From Hemibagrus wyckioides (Eukaryota; Chordata; Actinopteri; Siluriformes; Bagridae): a stretch of 64,000 nt of DNA. A model generated the notes under the pieces. The model was not told where the DNA came from, made no database searches, and saw only the letters and a list, made by a program, of their open reading frames with translations. Made by a program: the position numbers and the translations under genes. The DNA is taken from positions 11,903,336 through 11,967,335 of the forward strand of contig NC_080717.1 of NCBI RefSeq assembly GCF_019097595.1. Direction: 5' to 3'. How positions within the stretch are numbered: position 1 is the first letter of the stretch; every line of letters starts with the position of its first letter. Positions 11,975 to 23,490 of this stretch are shown in pieces.

Positions 11975-12350
11975 GACATGTGATGCCCCCTCTAAACCGC
12001 CAAAGTGAACCCTCACCGGAGTATTGATCTAATTCCGGGTCAGATCACTTCCATGTCAAAATTGCCCCTTTGGTACTTCTACAGACATATAATTGTTGTG
12101 CGCGTAGACATCGGTGTGAAGTATTTCTCCATTTGCATTCATGCCACACCTTTGTGTTGTTGTGATTTGCTTACCAGTGTATGACTTTGTTTCTGTGTTG
12201 TTCGACCATGTTTCTTGTTTTGAGCTTTACTCGGATTTGTTTGCTATTGTTGTTAGCTCTGCCAGTTCTGATTATTCCCACATGTTCTTGCCGACTTTGA
12301 TATCTTGGATTATGATTTGGATTTGTTTGCTATTGTTTGCTGGAATAAAT
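11975..12350 (+). other. probable LTR/leader region of a Ty3/gypsy relic
   Basis: This region lies directly upstream of the gag-like start at 12357. It has no ORF. I place it by context only; I could not match two LTRs. Confidence 0.4.
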
Positions 12351-12356
12351 CTGCCC

Positions 12357-12605
12357 ATGGATCCTACACATGCTACCTCAGGGGCTTCCTTACAGAAAAC
12401 TTCACTGCAGATATCTTCCAGATTCAGGAGCCCTCATTGTGAACCAGGGAGAAATGCTCCTTGTGTATCAGGTGCAGGTAGCAGCCCTACAAGCCACCTA
12501 CATGCAACGTCAGCAGAACCAGCAAGCCCAACCACCTGAGCTGGCTCCGAATTCTCTGCCTCCCACTCACCCCAGGATGGTGCTCGAACCCCCCTTGTGG
12601 TAAAT
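12357..12605 (+). pseudogene. Ty3/gypsy gag-like remnant
   Basis: An ATG at 12357 opens MDPTHATSGASL. One frameshift leads into DSGALIVNQGEMLLVYQVQV followed by a Gln-rich coil and a Pro-rich tail. This is the N-terminal layout of gag in fish gypsy elements. The capsid and nucleocapsid regions are not recognisable downstream. Confidence 0.6.
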
Positions 12606-13079
12606 GGGTCATGATGTTTGTTGTCTTGTAGCCCTAGAAAACTCCAGAGCCAGCTACCCATACTGCCATGCACCACCCCACTCAGTCACTGGTGTGGACA
12701 ACTGCCCCATCAGTGAGGGTTACATCACATACCAGACCACCCTCCAGGTTGCACTTTGAGGACCTATCAGTATATGTCATCTCCTCACCCGCTAACCCCA
12801 TCAGCTTGGGGTTACCCTGGCTACACTTACACAACCTGTAGTTGTCATGGTGGGACAAAGAACTCACCCAATGGTCCCTTTACTGCATGCATCACTATCT
12901 TCAGGACAATCTGACACACCCATGTTTAATCACTTCGTTGGAAAGCCCGGAATCCCACAACTTGGTAGCAATCCCAGCAGAATACAATATCTATAAGAGG
13001 TGTTCAGCAAAGAGAAAGCCACCAGGTTACCCCCAATCATTAATAGGACTGTTCCATCAACTTACTACCTAATGCTATG

Positions 13080-13790
13080 CCACTAAAGTGTCATGTGTAC
13101 CCCCTACCCCCTTGCAGAGAGCTGACCATCCACCTCCCCCACTGCAGCAGGATTTTTTTCATTGAAAAGAAAGATGGAGGACTTGCATTGACTATTGAGG
13201 CCTGAACTCTCTCATGGTATGCTACCTATTTCTGCTTCCACTGGTCCCAGCAGCTCTGGAACAGATTCAGGAAACTCAGGTCTTTTTTATACTAGACTTA
13301 AGGAGTGCATATAATCTGATTCGAATTAAAGGGAGAGGCTAATGGAAAACTGCCTTTGACACCTACCAGGGGGCACTATGAATACTTGGTCATGTGGTAA
13401 GGGCTACCGGTGTGCCAGCTGTATTTCAAGCCTTTGTAAATGAAATATTCAAGGACTTACTCAACTGCTATGTACTAGTATACATAAACAACATTCTCAT
13501 TTATTCAGCCACCCTGTAGGATCATGTCCACCACGTGTGCACTGCAGCATCAACTCTGTGTTAAGGCAGAAAAGTGAAAGAGCCACCATCATGTTTCTGG
13601 GATATGTTATCACACAATGGCCATTACCTGCTACAGTAAAGGAATTGCAAGTTTCCTGGGGTTCAGGAATTTCTATAGGTGATTCATCAGAAATTACAGC
13701 TCTGTGGCCTCCCTTTGTCAGGTTCATATCTCCGTATTAACCCAGACTCTTAAGTCCTGTATCACTATGTCCACAGGCTCAGGTCAGATA
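13080..13790 (+). pseudogene. Ty3/gypsy reverse transcriptase remnant
   Basis: FFIEKKDGGL (from 13151) is the start of a gypsy reverse transcriptase. Later blocks are [27 protein letters not shown] and [13 protein letters not shown] (from 13468), then HHVCT. The catalytic YxDD box is changed to YINN. Frames switch several times and stops are frequent. It is in the same orientation as the gag-like piece and is probably the same element with a deletion between them. Confidence 0.85.
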
Positions 13791-14250
13791 CAGGGTCATG
13801 GGCAGCAGGATCAGAGATGGACACATGCAAGTACATGCTGGTGGTATAATGAAGCATAGATTCTCTGTGCAATGTTTTCAAGATTACCGTTAATAAAAGC
13901 TAGATTTGCAGTTTTATATGAGTATAGGAAAGTCTACTGCATTACTCTTTATGACATTTTTAGCTCTTTCAGGAGGCAGCCTGCCTGTGGAAAAAGAGGA
14001 ATAAACACTGCTTCCAGAAACCAGGAAAGATAACAAAAGCTTTAGTCTGAATGTTCAGGGCTGCCATTACATTTGTAAAGTACAGTTTTTTTTTGCATAA
14101 TGTTTTAAAAGTATTTTAAATACTGCACTGCACTTCTGTTTCTGCATATTGCAGGAGTTTTTTTTTGCTGCAGTTTTTATAATTCTCTGTTGAGGGCTAC
14201 TGCTAAAGTTTAGTCCTATATTGAAAAAAAGAAAGAAAATTTTTTTTATT
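13791..14250. other. no recognised gene
   Basis: AT-rich spacer with T-runs; no supported exon. Confidence 0.45.
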
Positions 14251-14256
14251 AAAGGT

Positions 14257-15425
14257 TCAAGGTTCTTTATTGTCAATACCACCATATGTGCAGACATACA
14301 GAGGAATCAAAATACCGTTTCTCTTCTCTCATCAGTATTTACATTGTAATTACAGTCAGTGCAACAAAGAACAGATTTTTGTGACGGTACCAGCAGTATA
14401 CTTGTAATAAATAGATATAAATAAACCAGTGAAAAATAAATTGAACATCTGAATGGATATATATCTGAGTAAGTGTAAACAGTGAATTCTATTAAATATA
14501 CAAATATACAAATATATTCTAAGGTGCAAATAAGCTGAAGACAGATGTAAACATGAACATGAAGATAAATGTAAACATTCAAAAAGCAGTATAATTAGTG
14601 CAATAAGACTGTAAGGTGTAAAGTGCAAAACAGTGTCAGATTGAAATAGTTTGTGCATGTATGCTGAAACATGTAATGTTTGAAGAAGTGTTTGTAAACA
14701 GTTCAGTGTGTATAGAATTTTATCGACAGTATAAAGTGTTTAATGTGCAGTGAAGTGTGGGTGAGCTGTAGTTTCAGAGTACAGGAGTAGGCATGGGAGG
14801 AGGGACATGATGGACAGAGTTCAGCATCCTGACAGCCTGATGGATGAAACTGTTTGAAAGTCTTGTGGAGCGAGCCTGGAGGCTCCGGTACCTTCTCCCT
14901 GAAGGCAGGAGGCTGAAGTAGAGGTTTGATGGGTGTGAACCATCTGCTGCAATGCTGATGGCTTTGCTAGTGAGGCAGGTATGGAAGATATCCACAAGGG
15001 AGGGCAGAGAGACACCGATGATCTTGCCGGCTGCTTTCACTATGCGTTGCAGAGTCTTTTGACAGGAGGCAGTGCATCCTCCATACCACACAGTGATGCA
15101 GCTGGTGAGAATGCTCTCAATGGTGCCCCGGTAGAAGGAGCACATGACAGGAGGCGGGACTCATGCTTTCCTCAGTCGGCGAAGAAAGTAAAGGCATGAT
15201 TGAGCTTTCTTGGCCAGCGATGTAGTGTTCGTTGTCCAGGAGAGGTCCTCAGAGATATGCACCCCTAGGAACCTGGTGCTTTTCACCCGCTCCACTGCAG
15301 CACCGTTGATGGTTAGTGGGGGGTGTTGTGGTGGTCCTTTCCTAAAGTCGATGACAATTTCTTTGGTCTTCCCCACGTTGAGGAAGAGATTGTTGTCGGT
15401 ACACCACTGGACCAGACTTAAAGCA
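14257..15425 (-). pseudogene. LINE fragment (CR1/L2/Rex1-like) with 3' UTR
   Basis: Minus strand: MGKTKEIVIDFRKGP and [14 protein letters not shown] (15161-15376), then TIESILTSCITVWYGG and LLPSGRRYRSLQARSTRLSNSF (14774-15145). These are the last reverse-transcriptase blocks and C-terminus of this LINE family. A 3' UTR of about 500 bp runs down to 14257. Motifs A and C are absent, so it is 5'-truncated. One frameshift lies near 15155. Confidence 0.85.
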
Positions 15426-15728
15426 GTGACTGTTACTGTTTTATATTAAGGCCAGAGCGAGAGAGAAAGAGCTGTTTATTCATATTATAACAATGGCTTC
15501 TTGTCAGATTAAAAAAAATTGTCAACTCAAAATAACTCTCTAAATTAGAATTTATTTTCTAGACTCTTTATTTCTGTCTGTGTGCTAGAGATAGTTCAAC
15601 ATCATTATGGAGTTGCATGTATTTAGGGTTATTAGATGTAAGAATTGGAGAGTGATGCTATAAATTTAATTAAAACACATTTATTCCACAATTTGCTGCA
15701 CATAGTTTACATCTAATAAGTACAGATC

Positions 15729-15865
15729 TCATCCAAAGTCTCCGGATGGGGAGTTTGGTTCAATGGCTGTCCTAAACTGTGCCTGTGGCCACAGCATCCA
15801 CTCAGTCTCTGTAAGCACAACCCCAACGCTCTGCTCCTCTAGGAAGAAAGCAATGTCATCCACAC
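15729..15865 (-). CDS. terminal exon of an unrecognised host gene
   Basis: Read on the minus strand, a polypyrimidine-poor acceptor (ttttgtgcag) is followed by 44 open codons: VDDIAFFLEEQSVGVVLTE, then TEWMLWPQAQFRTAIEPN and SPSGDFG, then TGA at 15729-15731. The first two bases (GT) complete a codon begun in the preceding exon. The composition is that of a genuine acidic, folded protein end, with no transposon signature. I do not recognise the family. The gene lies divergent to APOOL and would share the promoter at 16.8 kb. Confidence 0.55.
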
Positions 15866-16304
15866 CTGCACAAAACAACTAGGACATTTAAGAGCCATTT
15901 TAGACATATTACAACTGATTCATTGGACAATTAAGGCATCTAACTAATGTACACATTGATATCGATTACATGTAGTTGTGCATAATTGCACATCTTCTTA
16001 CTTGCTCAAGACAAGTTCAAACACTAACCGACAGAGTAATACAACCTTACAAAATCCCCACCTTTTTCTTAACAGTCTCTCCCTTTTTGACAAACGTTTT
16101 AATAACAGTTTTATAAGAAACTCCTTTAATGTGGGATCCAATCCTACATGTACATCAAAATGGCTTAAACCTCATTGTATATCTTGGCATATCATTCGGA
16201 CATTACCATATAAACATATTATTTCTAATAAAGTAAAAGAAGTACAGTTATCCTGTAAATGCAGTTATTAGTAGATATACTCATAGTGTTTGTGATAAAT
16301 GTAC

Positions 16305-16351
16305 CTTTTGCAACATCAGTTGAAGATACTGAACATTTCATTCTGGGTTGA
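16305..16351 (-). CDS. internal exon candidate of the same unrecognised gene
   Basis: A 47-nt minus-strand segment bounded by an acceptor (tgtccatctttcag) and a donor (AAAAG|gtacat). One frame is open and reads QPRMKCSVSSTDVAK plus one base. That base with the GT of the exon at 15865 gives Gly, so the phase joins exactly. Earlier exons were not found; a nearby open segment (16480-16527) does not fit the phase. An ATG inside this exon could be a start, giving only 57 residues, which I think less likely. Confidence 0.4.
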
Positions 16352-16611
16352 CTGAAAGATGGACAACTTCATGATATTTTGCTTTCAAAACCCATATTTT
16401 TCTAATAAACACAATTACATCATTATCAAAGTATTATATTCATAAGACAAAAATAATTCAGAAGAAACCATCATACAGTATATTACCTTTTATAACACTG
16501 ATCTTAAAATATATTTTGAAACCCTTCCTAATATGAGATCACAAAATAAGAAATTTATGAAAACAATAAAAATTCTAAAGCTTTTTAAATTTATGTAACT
16601 ATAGCACATTT

Positions 16612-16624
16612 TGCCCCCCCCCCC
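16612..16624. repeat. C homopolymer
   Basis: A run of 13 C bases between an AT-rich stretch and an AATAAA-rich tract (16750-16790). Confidence 0.9.
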
Positions 16625-16799
16625 GTATTTATTTATTTAAATTTATTATTTGTTTTGTTTCATATTCATCATTATTGCTTTAAACTGTGTGACATTGTTT
16701 TGTATCTGCCCTGCACTTCTTGTATTGTACTTGTGTGTGATGGAACTAAATAAACAATAAATAAATAAATAAATAAACAAACAAACAAAAACGACAGAG

Positions 16800-16905
16800 T
16801 CGCGCGTCAGTGACGTCACTTTATTGATTGGCTAGAGAAGGGCAGTAGGTTGAGAAGCAGTGGACCAATGGAGACTTTTATTCTGCCCCCAAGCTGCATA
16901 AAACT
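16800..16905. promoter_or_regulatory. candidate divergent promoter (CRE, CCAAT)
   Basis: A perfect palindromic CRE TGACGTCA lies at 16811-16818 beside CpG-containing sequence (tcgcgcgtcag). An inverted CCAAT box (ATTGG) lies at 16827-16831 and a forward CCAAT at 16865-16869. This dense cluster sits between the unnamed minus-strand gene and APOOL, as expected for a shared promoter. The transcription start is not determined. Confidence 0.5.
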
Positions 16906-17110
16906 CTACTTGTGATTTTTGGAATAAATAACGAGCGAAAAGTAGCAGAAAGAACAAACATCCGAGTAAAGTTAGCACGGAAAATAAAAGTTTGTTTTTA
17001 ATTCCTAGTATTTCGAGTTCTTTTTCTAGAGGGAATTTGACGCCCTACTAGCCAGCAATAGTCCGAATAAGATAAACACTGCAAACACAGGTAAAACAAC
17101 AACAGTACAT

Positions 17111-17124
17111 CCGGCAGGTGGCGA
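17111..17124 (+). promoter_or_regulatory. CTCF-like site
   Basis: CCGGCAGGTGGCGA closely fits the CTCF core (CCxxxAGGTGGCxx). It lies between the CRE cluster and the first APOOL exons. Binding is an inference from the motif. Confidence 0.45.
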
Positions 17125-17218
17125 TAGACACAATTAATCTGAGCTATAAACATAAACCTGAAGAAGAAGACCTTTCAACCACTGTTTGTATTGTAACTCT
17201 ACATTTAGGAAATACACA

Positions 17219-17227
17219 ATGTCCAAG
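17219..17227 (+). CDS. possible APOOL exon 1 (start codon)
   Basis: ATG TCC AAG followed by GTCTTT would supply a start codon in the right phase for the exon at 17484. The donor is a GT but otherwise poor, so the true first exon may be elsewhere. Confidence 0.3.
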
Positions 17228-17483
17228 GTCTTTAGTTCAGGAGTGTTTAAGGATACAGTTTACCGTGGATTAATATTTGAGGAAGACAAGACAAAGAAAA
17301 TGCATTGTTTCGTGTAGGATTTGATACGGTTAACCTAGTTAACTTGCTATCTATAAACAGTGCTGGTTCATCAGAAAGCTAACGCTACCCATTGATTGAC
17401 TGGCCTTGCCATTGCTTCATGATATATTTTGAACATTCTCTTGTCAGCGTTCCAATTCATTTCAGTTCAGATGTGTTTTTCAG

Positions 17484-17585
17484 GCAGTGAAGGTAGTGGC
17501 TATACCTGTGGTGCTAGGATTTGCTTCGCTGCGTGTCTACAGCATGAGTGAGGATAAACCGGACATGCTGCTCGCACCTCAGCAG
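17484..17585 (+). CDS. apool: APOOL-like exon 2: N-terminal membrane segment
   Basis: A strong acceptor (tgtttttcag) and a donor (CAGCAG|gtagtc) bound 34 codons. They read VKVVAIPVVLGFASLRVYS, a hydrophobic N-terminal segment, then MSEDKPDMLLAPQQ. This is the layout of the MICOS subunits MIC26/MIC27 (APOO/APOOL): a mitochondrial targeting/hydrophobic start, then the linker before the conserved L-x-IY motif found in the next exon. The next exon lies 18.6 kb downstream; both junctions are phase 0. Confidence 0.8.
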
Positions 17586-17954
17586 GTAGTCCATGGGAGA
17601 AGTGCCTACACTTTTTTTTTTATAATGAAATATTAATACATATTTAATGTGTAACCAAACGCTTTTTAGCCAATGTATGTCGTGTTTCTATGAATACACC
17701 AGCCTCATTTTTCTATTTCTGATCCATACAGCTTTGCTTGGTGGAATACATTTTAGCCATCGTTCTCTAAGTGCTGTCTGTAATGTGTAAAACACATTAA
17801 ATTGCAGGTGGCGATTATTATCAAGTAGTATTGCAGTGGTTGTTTTTTTTTAGTAACATTTATGTTTCTAATTTAGTTTTTGTAGCTGTAAGTCTAATTG
17901 ACTGGTTACTTAAAATAAAAGGGATTTATCTAAAACTCAGTAACTAAAAGAGGT

Positions 17955-17957
<3 letters not shown>

Positions 17958-18011
<54 letters not shown>
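17958..18011. repeat. (TA)n microsatellite
   Basis: About 27 uninterrupted TA units inside the large APOOL intron. Confidence 0.97.
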
Positions 18012-18015
<4 letters not shown>

Positions 18016-18884
18016 TATAATATAAATGTTACCTGATAATGATTCCTAGCAATGATTCCTAGGTATAAATAATGCTAACTTTAGAAAGTTCAGGAACGGA
18101 AACCTCTAATGAATAAATATGATGCTACTCAAATGGTTTAAATGAATGAATATGATGGTACTCATTTGGTCACATCTGTGCTGTGATCATTATGAAATCC
18201 TTAGAAATGATTTTATGTTGTAATAGGTCCCTGACTACAAAACATGCACCACTGCACTATTTTTGAGTTCTCAGTTGTGTTTATATAACATTGCACATTG
18301 GAATAAAACAAAAAAAGGCAAAAATTTATAAAACAAATGGGGGGGAAAAAAAAAACCAGAACTCAATGTCAGAATTTGAAAAGCCCTACATGAATTAAAA
18401 GACAGTTAAAGAATTTGGTTACATATTCTTGCTTGCAATAACTGCATCAAACCAAACATTACAAAACGATATCACTGACTGTTGCATTCCTTTTTTTTGC
18501 TGCTTTTCCAGGCTTGTACCTCAGCTTCCTTTTTTGTTGATTTTTTTAAATGCAGTTTTTTATTTTCACCATTCCAACATTTTTGTTTTCACAAATCTTT
18601 TTTTTTTGTCTACAGTTTGACCATTCTATCACTTTAGTAGAAATTAATCTTGATTCCACAACTTTTCTGGCTCATCTCTGTATTTCTTTGCAAATTCCAG
18701 TCTAGCCTTCCAATTCATGCTGCTGATGAGTGGTTGGCATCTTGTGGTATGGCCTCTATATTTCTGACACCGGAGTTTCTTTCAAATGGTTGATTGATTT
18801 CACTACCCCACTGCAGAGGTTGTTTGCAATGTACATTTATGGCATTTGCCAGAGGACTTTGAAGTGCTTTGAAGTCTCTAATTA

Positions 18885-20035
18885 TAAATTTAATTCAATT
18901 TCAATTCAATTTATTTGTATAGTGCTTATAACAATGGGCAAAGCAGCTGGGATGATATAAGGCAGAAACCTTGAGAGGGTTTAAATCATGAGGAAACCTC
19001 ATTTGGGTGACACTGGACAATAAGTGATTGAAATGTAAATAATGTCATTTCTTCACCAGTTTATAGTCCCAAAGTCTTGTGCCAACCAAGAGCTCCAGAG
19101 GATCTAACAGGTCAGCATAACTTCTGAGTTTATTATAGACTTAGCACTAATTTCTTCCTGCCGAAAGCTGACTGATGCACTGGCAGTTCAAAGACAGTGA
19201 GAGAGAGAGAATGAGTAAAAAAGCGCGAGAAAAGAAAATTAGCTATGCTTATGATCATGTGATGGTTAAAGACAATGTACATTATATGGAAAGTGCAGGT
19301 AGGGACTCTGGCAAGACAGCATAAGCTATGACAGCATAACTAAAATGGCGAGCCAGAAGGTGACACAGACATGAGGGCTTCCTTGGACATGAAGCTTCCA
19401 ACCACTTCACAGTCAGCAAACCCGAGTGACTTGAGAGAGTAGTAAGATGACAGCATCCAAACATACCAATACACCAAACTCTTTATGCTTATGAACCTTC
19501 CAGCTCCTTTATCTAAAAATATACACTGAAAGCTTGACTAAACAAATGTGTTTTCAGCCTGGACTTAAACTGTGTCTGTGTCCCGAACACTAATTGGAAG
19601 GCTGTTCCATAACTGTGGGGCTTTTTAAGAGAAAGCTCTGCCCCCTGCTTTAGCCTTTGCTACAGTACTTTACACATTCTTCAATCTTAATAGGCTGGAG
19701 TCTCTCCTCTGATTTAGCTGAATACCATGTTTATGAATAATTGCACCAAGGGGTAGCATATATAAGGAGAAAAGCAGTGGGCCTAAAACAGAACTGAACA
19801 CCGAACGTAACCTTGGTATGCATAGGGATGTCACCATTTAGATCTACAAACTGATAACGATCAGTCAAATAAGATCTGAGTCAGGAGAGGGCCGTCCCCT
19901 TAACGCCAACATTATTTTCTAGCCTATCAAGTAGAATGGAGTGGTCAATGGTGTCAAATGTTGACAAGTAACACCAACAAGGAGACATAACCCTGATCAG
20001 AGGCCTGTAATAGGTCATTTACCTATTACCTATAA
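18885..20035 (-). mobile_element. LINE copy A (3' portion, CR1/L2-like)
   Basis: Its 3' end (left) is the motif aattcaatttatttgtatagtgc with (TTCAAT) units, shared with copies at 21846, 25011 and 25237. The block 19190-19400 matches 22460-22630. Towards 20000 it carries sequence similar to 43490-43640 (gggccgtccccttaacgcc; tggtcaatggtgtcaaatg), the region after the reverse transcriptase. No open frame remains. Confidence 0.72.
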
Positions 20036-20379
20036 TAGGATGCATTTATGTGCTACATAAATTCATCCTGATCTTCTTTTATAAGTCACACTAAGAATAC
20101 CATCAGTCTATAAACTCTGTTGGGTAGGTAATATAGTGAGAAAAGCACACAATTTCTAAGGTGCTAATTTTGTTACTTAATTTAAGTAGGTCTTTAGATG
20201 TCATTTGAAGACTGACAGGTACTCAGGTGTTTGGACATCTAGGGTATGCATCACCTGATGCGGGCTGCTACAAGGAGCCAGTTGAGTTTCAGTATTTGGT
20301 ACACCAGCCTATAATGGAGGCACACATATCCTTGCTCTGGTGTTTTGGCACTGAGATGAAGTGGAGGGTGTTTCATTAT

Positions 20380-20607
20380 TTAAGCACTGAGAATTACTGG
20401 TGTCATGATCAGAATGGGTCTCATGAGGCCAACAGGAAGTGATATAAGAGCATGTATCTTTTTCAGATGTCTTCTAAATCCAAAATAACTTGAGAATTGT
20501 AAACAACATCCTGTTTGGCCACATTTTAGTCTCAAATCTTTCTCAGAATACATTTCATGAACTAGTTTTAGGTGTCTGAACAAAAGCAAAGCTGTACCAA
20601 AGGACAA
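20380..20607 (-). pseudogene. C2H2 zinc-finger fragment, probably transposon-derived
   Basis: The minus-strand frame contains LLFRHLKLVHEMYSEKD and then LKCGQTGCCLQFSSYF with GFRRHLKKIH. This gives one complete Cys-Cys-His-His finger with an aromatic core and the tail of another. No ATG or splice site bounds it convincingly. Such fingers occur in repetitive fish gene families; I cannot assign one. Confidence 0.45.
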
Positions 20608-20958
20608 AGCACAGAGGAAACATCAGGGGCTAATTAGGGAGGGGGGGAGGGGGTAAGCAAGAATAACATGTTTTGTAAGAGCATTTTTATGTAATATTGT
20701 TTAATAATAAACACAAATGAACACAAACAGTATGCAAAATTTCATTCAATTTTTTTTCTGACTCCTCCCATAAATTCAGAGTCTTGCTACTGAAAAGGAG
20801 TTCATTAAATTCATTACATTTTCTCTCTCTCACAGGTATACCATGCAATATTATCTCTTTTACAGCTTATGTGTGAAGCAGTGTCGTGTAGATCCTTTAT
20901 TATTATTATTATTTTACAATAATCTATATTATACATGCACCTCTTATTTCATTCCTGA

Positions 20959-20982
20959 TTTTTTTTTTTTTTTTTTTTTTTA
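20959..20982. repeat. poly-T tract
   Basis: A run of about 24 T bases; the 3' tail of a minus-strand retroelement is possible but none is recognised beside it. Confidence 0.8.
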
Positions 20983-21589
20983 AACAGCTTCTCTTATTGT
21001 TCTCTCATTCTCTCATCTGTCTTGCTGCTTGTATCTTGTCTACTTCATGCTCTTGGTGACTTTTCTATCCTATTTCTTTGAGGGTAGAATCATCAGAGAA
21101 TATCTCAGAGACTTGAGCAAAATGGTCAGTTACCATGCTAGTATTTCTAGTGCTGAGAATTCCTTTATCAATTGACAGAACAGCTGAATGATGGAGTCTG
21201 TTCTGGTCCATTGTTCACCTAAGTCATGTCTGTATTTTAACTTAAATACTGCATTAGTTGAATAATAGAAAGTCATGATGTTCAGACTGTAATGTCTTAG
21301 ATCTAAATAAGATATAAACTGTTAAAGCACTATCTTTAGGATGATTTAATTTAAGGCTTTTGTACGTCTTGGGTATGGAATAATATTCTAAAGGGTCCTA
21401 TATGTCAGGGGTTTTCAGAATCAGAGACAGTGGGCCTCCTTTTTGACACAACGTACATTTGTTAGCCGACTTTTATCAACTGTGTTAACATTAAAAATTA
21501 AAAGTTAGATTTTTATCTGAATAATAAGATTGTCCTGTTTTCTGACTTTTTTTATTGCTGTCCTGCTCAAGGGCTGTAAGGTATTTAAA

Positions 21590-22675
21590 TCACGTGGTGT
21601 GAAAGCAGTGCTGCGCAGACCGACAGGTGTAGGACATTAAAGTATCGCGAGAGCGGTTCTAGAGCATATTCCAGCGCGCACACTCGTGGTATTTTGGCGC
21701 GAGCGTGTGTCTGTGTGTGGAGAGAGATGTCAGTCAGAATCGTGTACAGTAAATGGCAACAGTGCTAAACTAAACGATCAGGATTTCATTAATTCCTCTA
21801 CACTCCATTGGCAAAATTCGGGATTAGACATTCGGGGCTAGATTAAAATTCAATTCAATTCAATTTTTTATTTTGTACAGCGAATTTTACAATGAACATT
21901 GTCTCAAAGCAGCTTTACAAAAGAAGAAAAACAGAGAAAGGGGAGGGGAAAAAATAAATAAATAAAAATAACTAGAAATAAGAGTAAATCATTAAATTTA
22001 ATAATTAAACTATTTTATCCCTAATGAGCAAGCCTGTGGCGACGGTGGCAAGGAAAAACTCCCTGAGATGGAAAAGGAAGAAACCTTGAGAGGAACCAGG
22101 CTCAGAAGGGAACCCATCCTCATTTGGGTGACACTAAACAGAAAATAATGTAACTGTAGCTGATTAATGTCCTTTCTACAACAGAAATCAATGGCCCATG
22201 AGGAACTATTAGGTCAGTGTAGTTTCTAAGGTCATTATAGACACTAATTCTTTGCTGTCACAAGCTGACAGATGTAATGGCAGATCTGTGATGGTGTGAA
22301 AGTCCCCAAGTGGCTCTCTCCATGGCTGTCTCCTGGTCCACACAGATCCATCCACAGCATCAGTGGGCACCAACAAGCCATGAGACTCTGACCAGGGGGA
22401 GGGCAGTGGTCACGATGGAACAGCCAAACAGTGGGAGCTCAGGAGTGGGGTGTATAGCTCGGCAGAGAAAGACAGAGAGAGAAAGAGAAAGATAATAAGA
22501 ATGATTCTGATCATGTGATGTTTAAGGCAATGTAGATTATGTATAAAGTGCAGGCAGGGACTCCGGCAAGACTAGCTATGACAGCATAACTAAAAGGGAG
22601 AGCCAGAAGGTGACAGACATGAAGGCTTCCCGGGGCTCGAGCCCCGAATGAATAGCCCTAGCGACGCCCCTGGGA
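21590..22675. mobile_element. unclassified element split by LINE copy B
   Basis: Sequence ending attcggggctagatt (about 21846) lies left of the LINE. To its right are the palindrome ggggctcgagcccc, gaatgaatag and ccctagcgacgcccctg. The shared attcggggct motif in inverted form suggests one element interrupted by the LINE. Its outer left end is not defined. Confidence 0.35.
21846..22630 (-). mobile_element. LINE copy B (3' end only)
   Basis: It starts with caattcaattcaatttttt and the block acattgtctcaaagcagctttaca shared with the other copies, then the gaggaaccaggctcagaagg block. It has no coding sequence. Its right part matches 19190-19400 of copy A. Confidence 0.78.
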
Positions 22676-23269
22676 AACATGCCAGCATTTTAGCTGCACA
22701 TGCTAGTTATTTCTTATTCAACAGCCTTGCTCTCAACTCTGGACATACTCTGGAGTATCATAATATTGCACAATGAACTCAAAGTGAGACTTGAACAGTT
22801 CATCATATGCACCCAAGGATGTGCATGACTGACATGGAAGAAGGCAGCTCTGGCAGGACTGAAACACAATAAAAAGACAGTCTGTGTATATATAACAAAA
22901 CACACTTTTCATACATTTTTACTCATCTGTGATTTTCTGTACTGTATTTTCTGGTATGAAAAACGTCTGCTAGACTAAAACATAATCGACACGCCATTAA
23001 CAAAGTTAACATATTTCCCCTGTAATGACTAAATATTGCTAATGTTACAAGCCATGTATAACTGCCTTCTTCCAGCTTCACATGTTTCTTTGTGTCTGTG
23101 TGTTTAAACTTTATCAACATCTACAAACATGATGTTACAGAAAATAATACTTTTACTACTAATAAAAGCATCTTGCGTCACTGTGTCACTGTTATTCACT
23201 TAATCCAAAACATTTTCATGCACAGTGTGCATCAGAGGAAATGCATGATGATGTTTTTTTAACAGCCAA

Positions 23270-23490
23270 TACACAGCAACAGCAATGAGGTGGGCAGATT
23301 GTTGAAAATGATTGAAGTGGTGAATCAGTAACTGCCGTTCAGCGCCTTTTCTGTAGTCAATTTAATGTGGGACATCACAGAAGCATTCCAGATTGTAAAA
23401 CGATTCTCAGGTGGGTTGAAGTGTTCAGAACAACAGGGCCTGTGATGAACAGGAAACCATCTGGTCCTCCCACTTGGACAAGGAGCTGAA
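23270..23490 (+). mobile_element. mariner-related transposase N-terminus remnant
   Basis: The plus strand around 23325-23480 reads AVQRLFCSQFNVGHHRSI, then CKTILRWVEVFRTTGPVMNR and KPSGPP. This is the N-terminal helix-turn-helix (DUF4817-type) found in mariner-like transposases. The catalytic part is absent. Confidence 0.68.

Noticed and set aside
16480..16527. Open 41-nt minus-strand segment (KGFKIYFKISVIK) between splice-like sites
   Set aside because: Its phase does not join the exon at 16305-16351 without a stop, so I left it out of the gene model.
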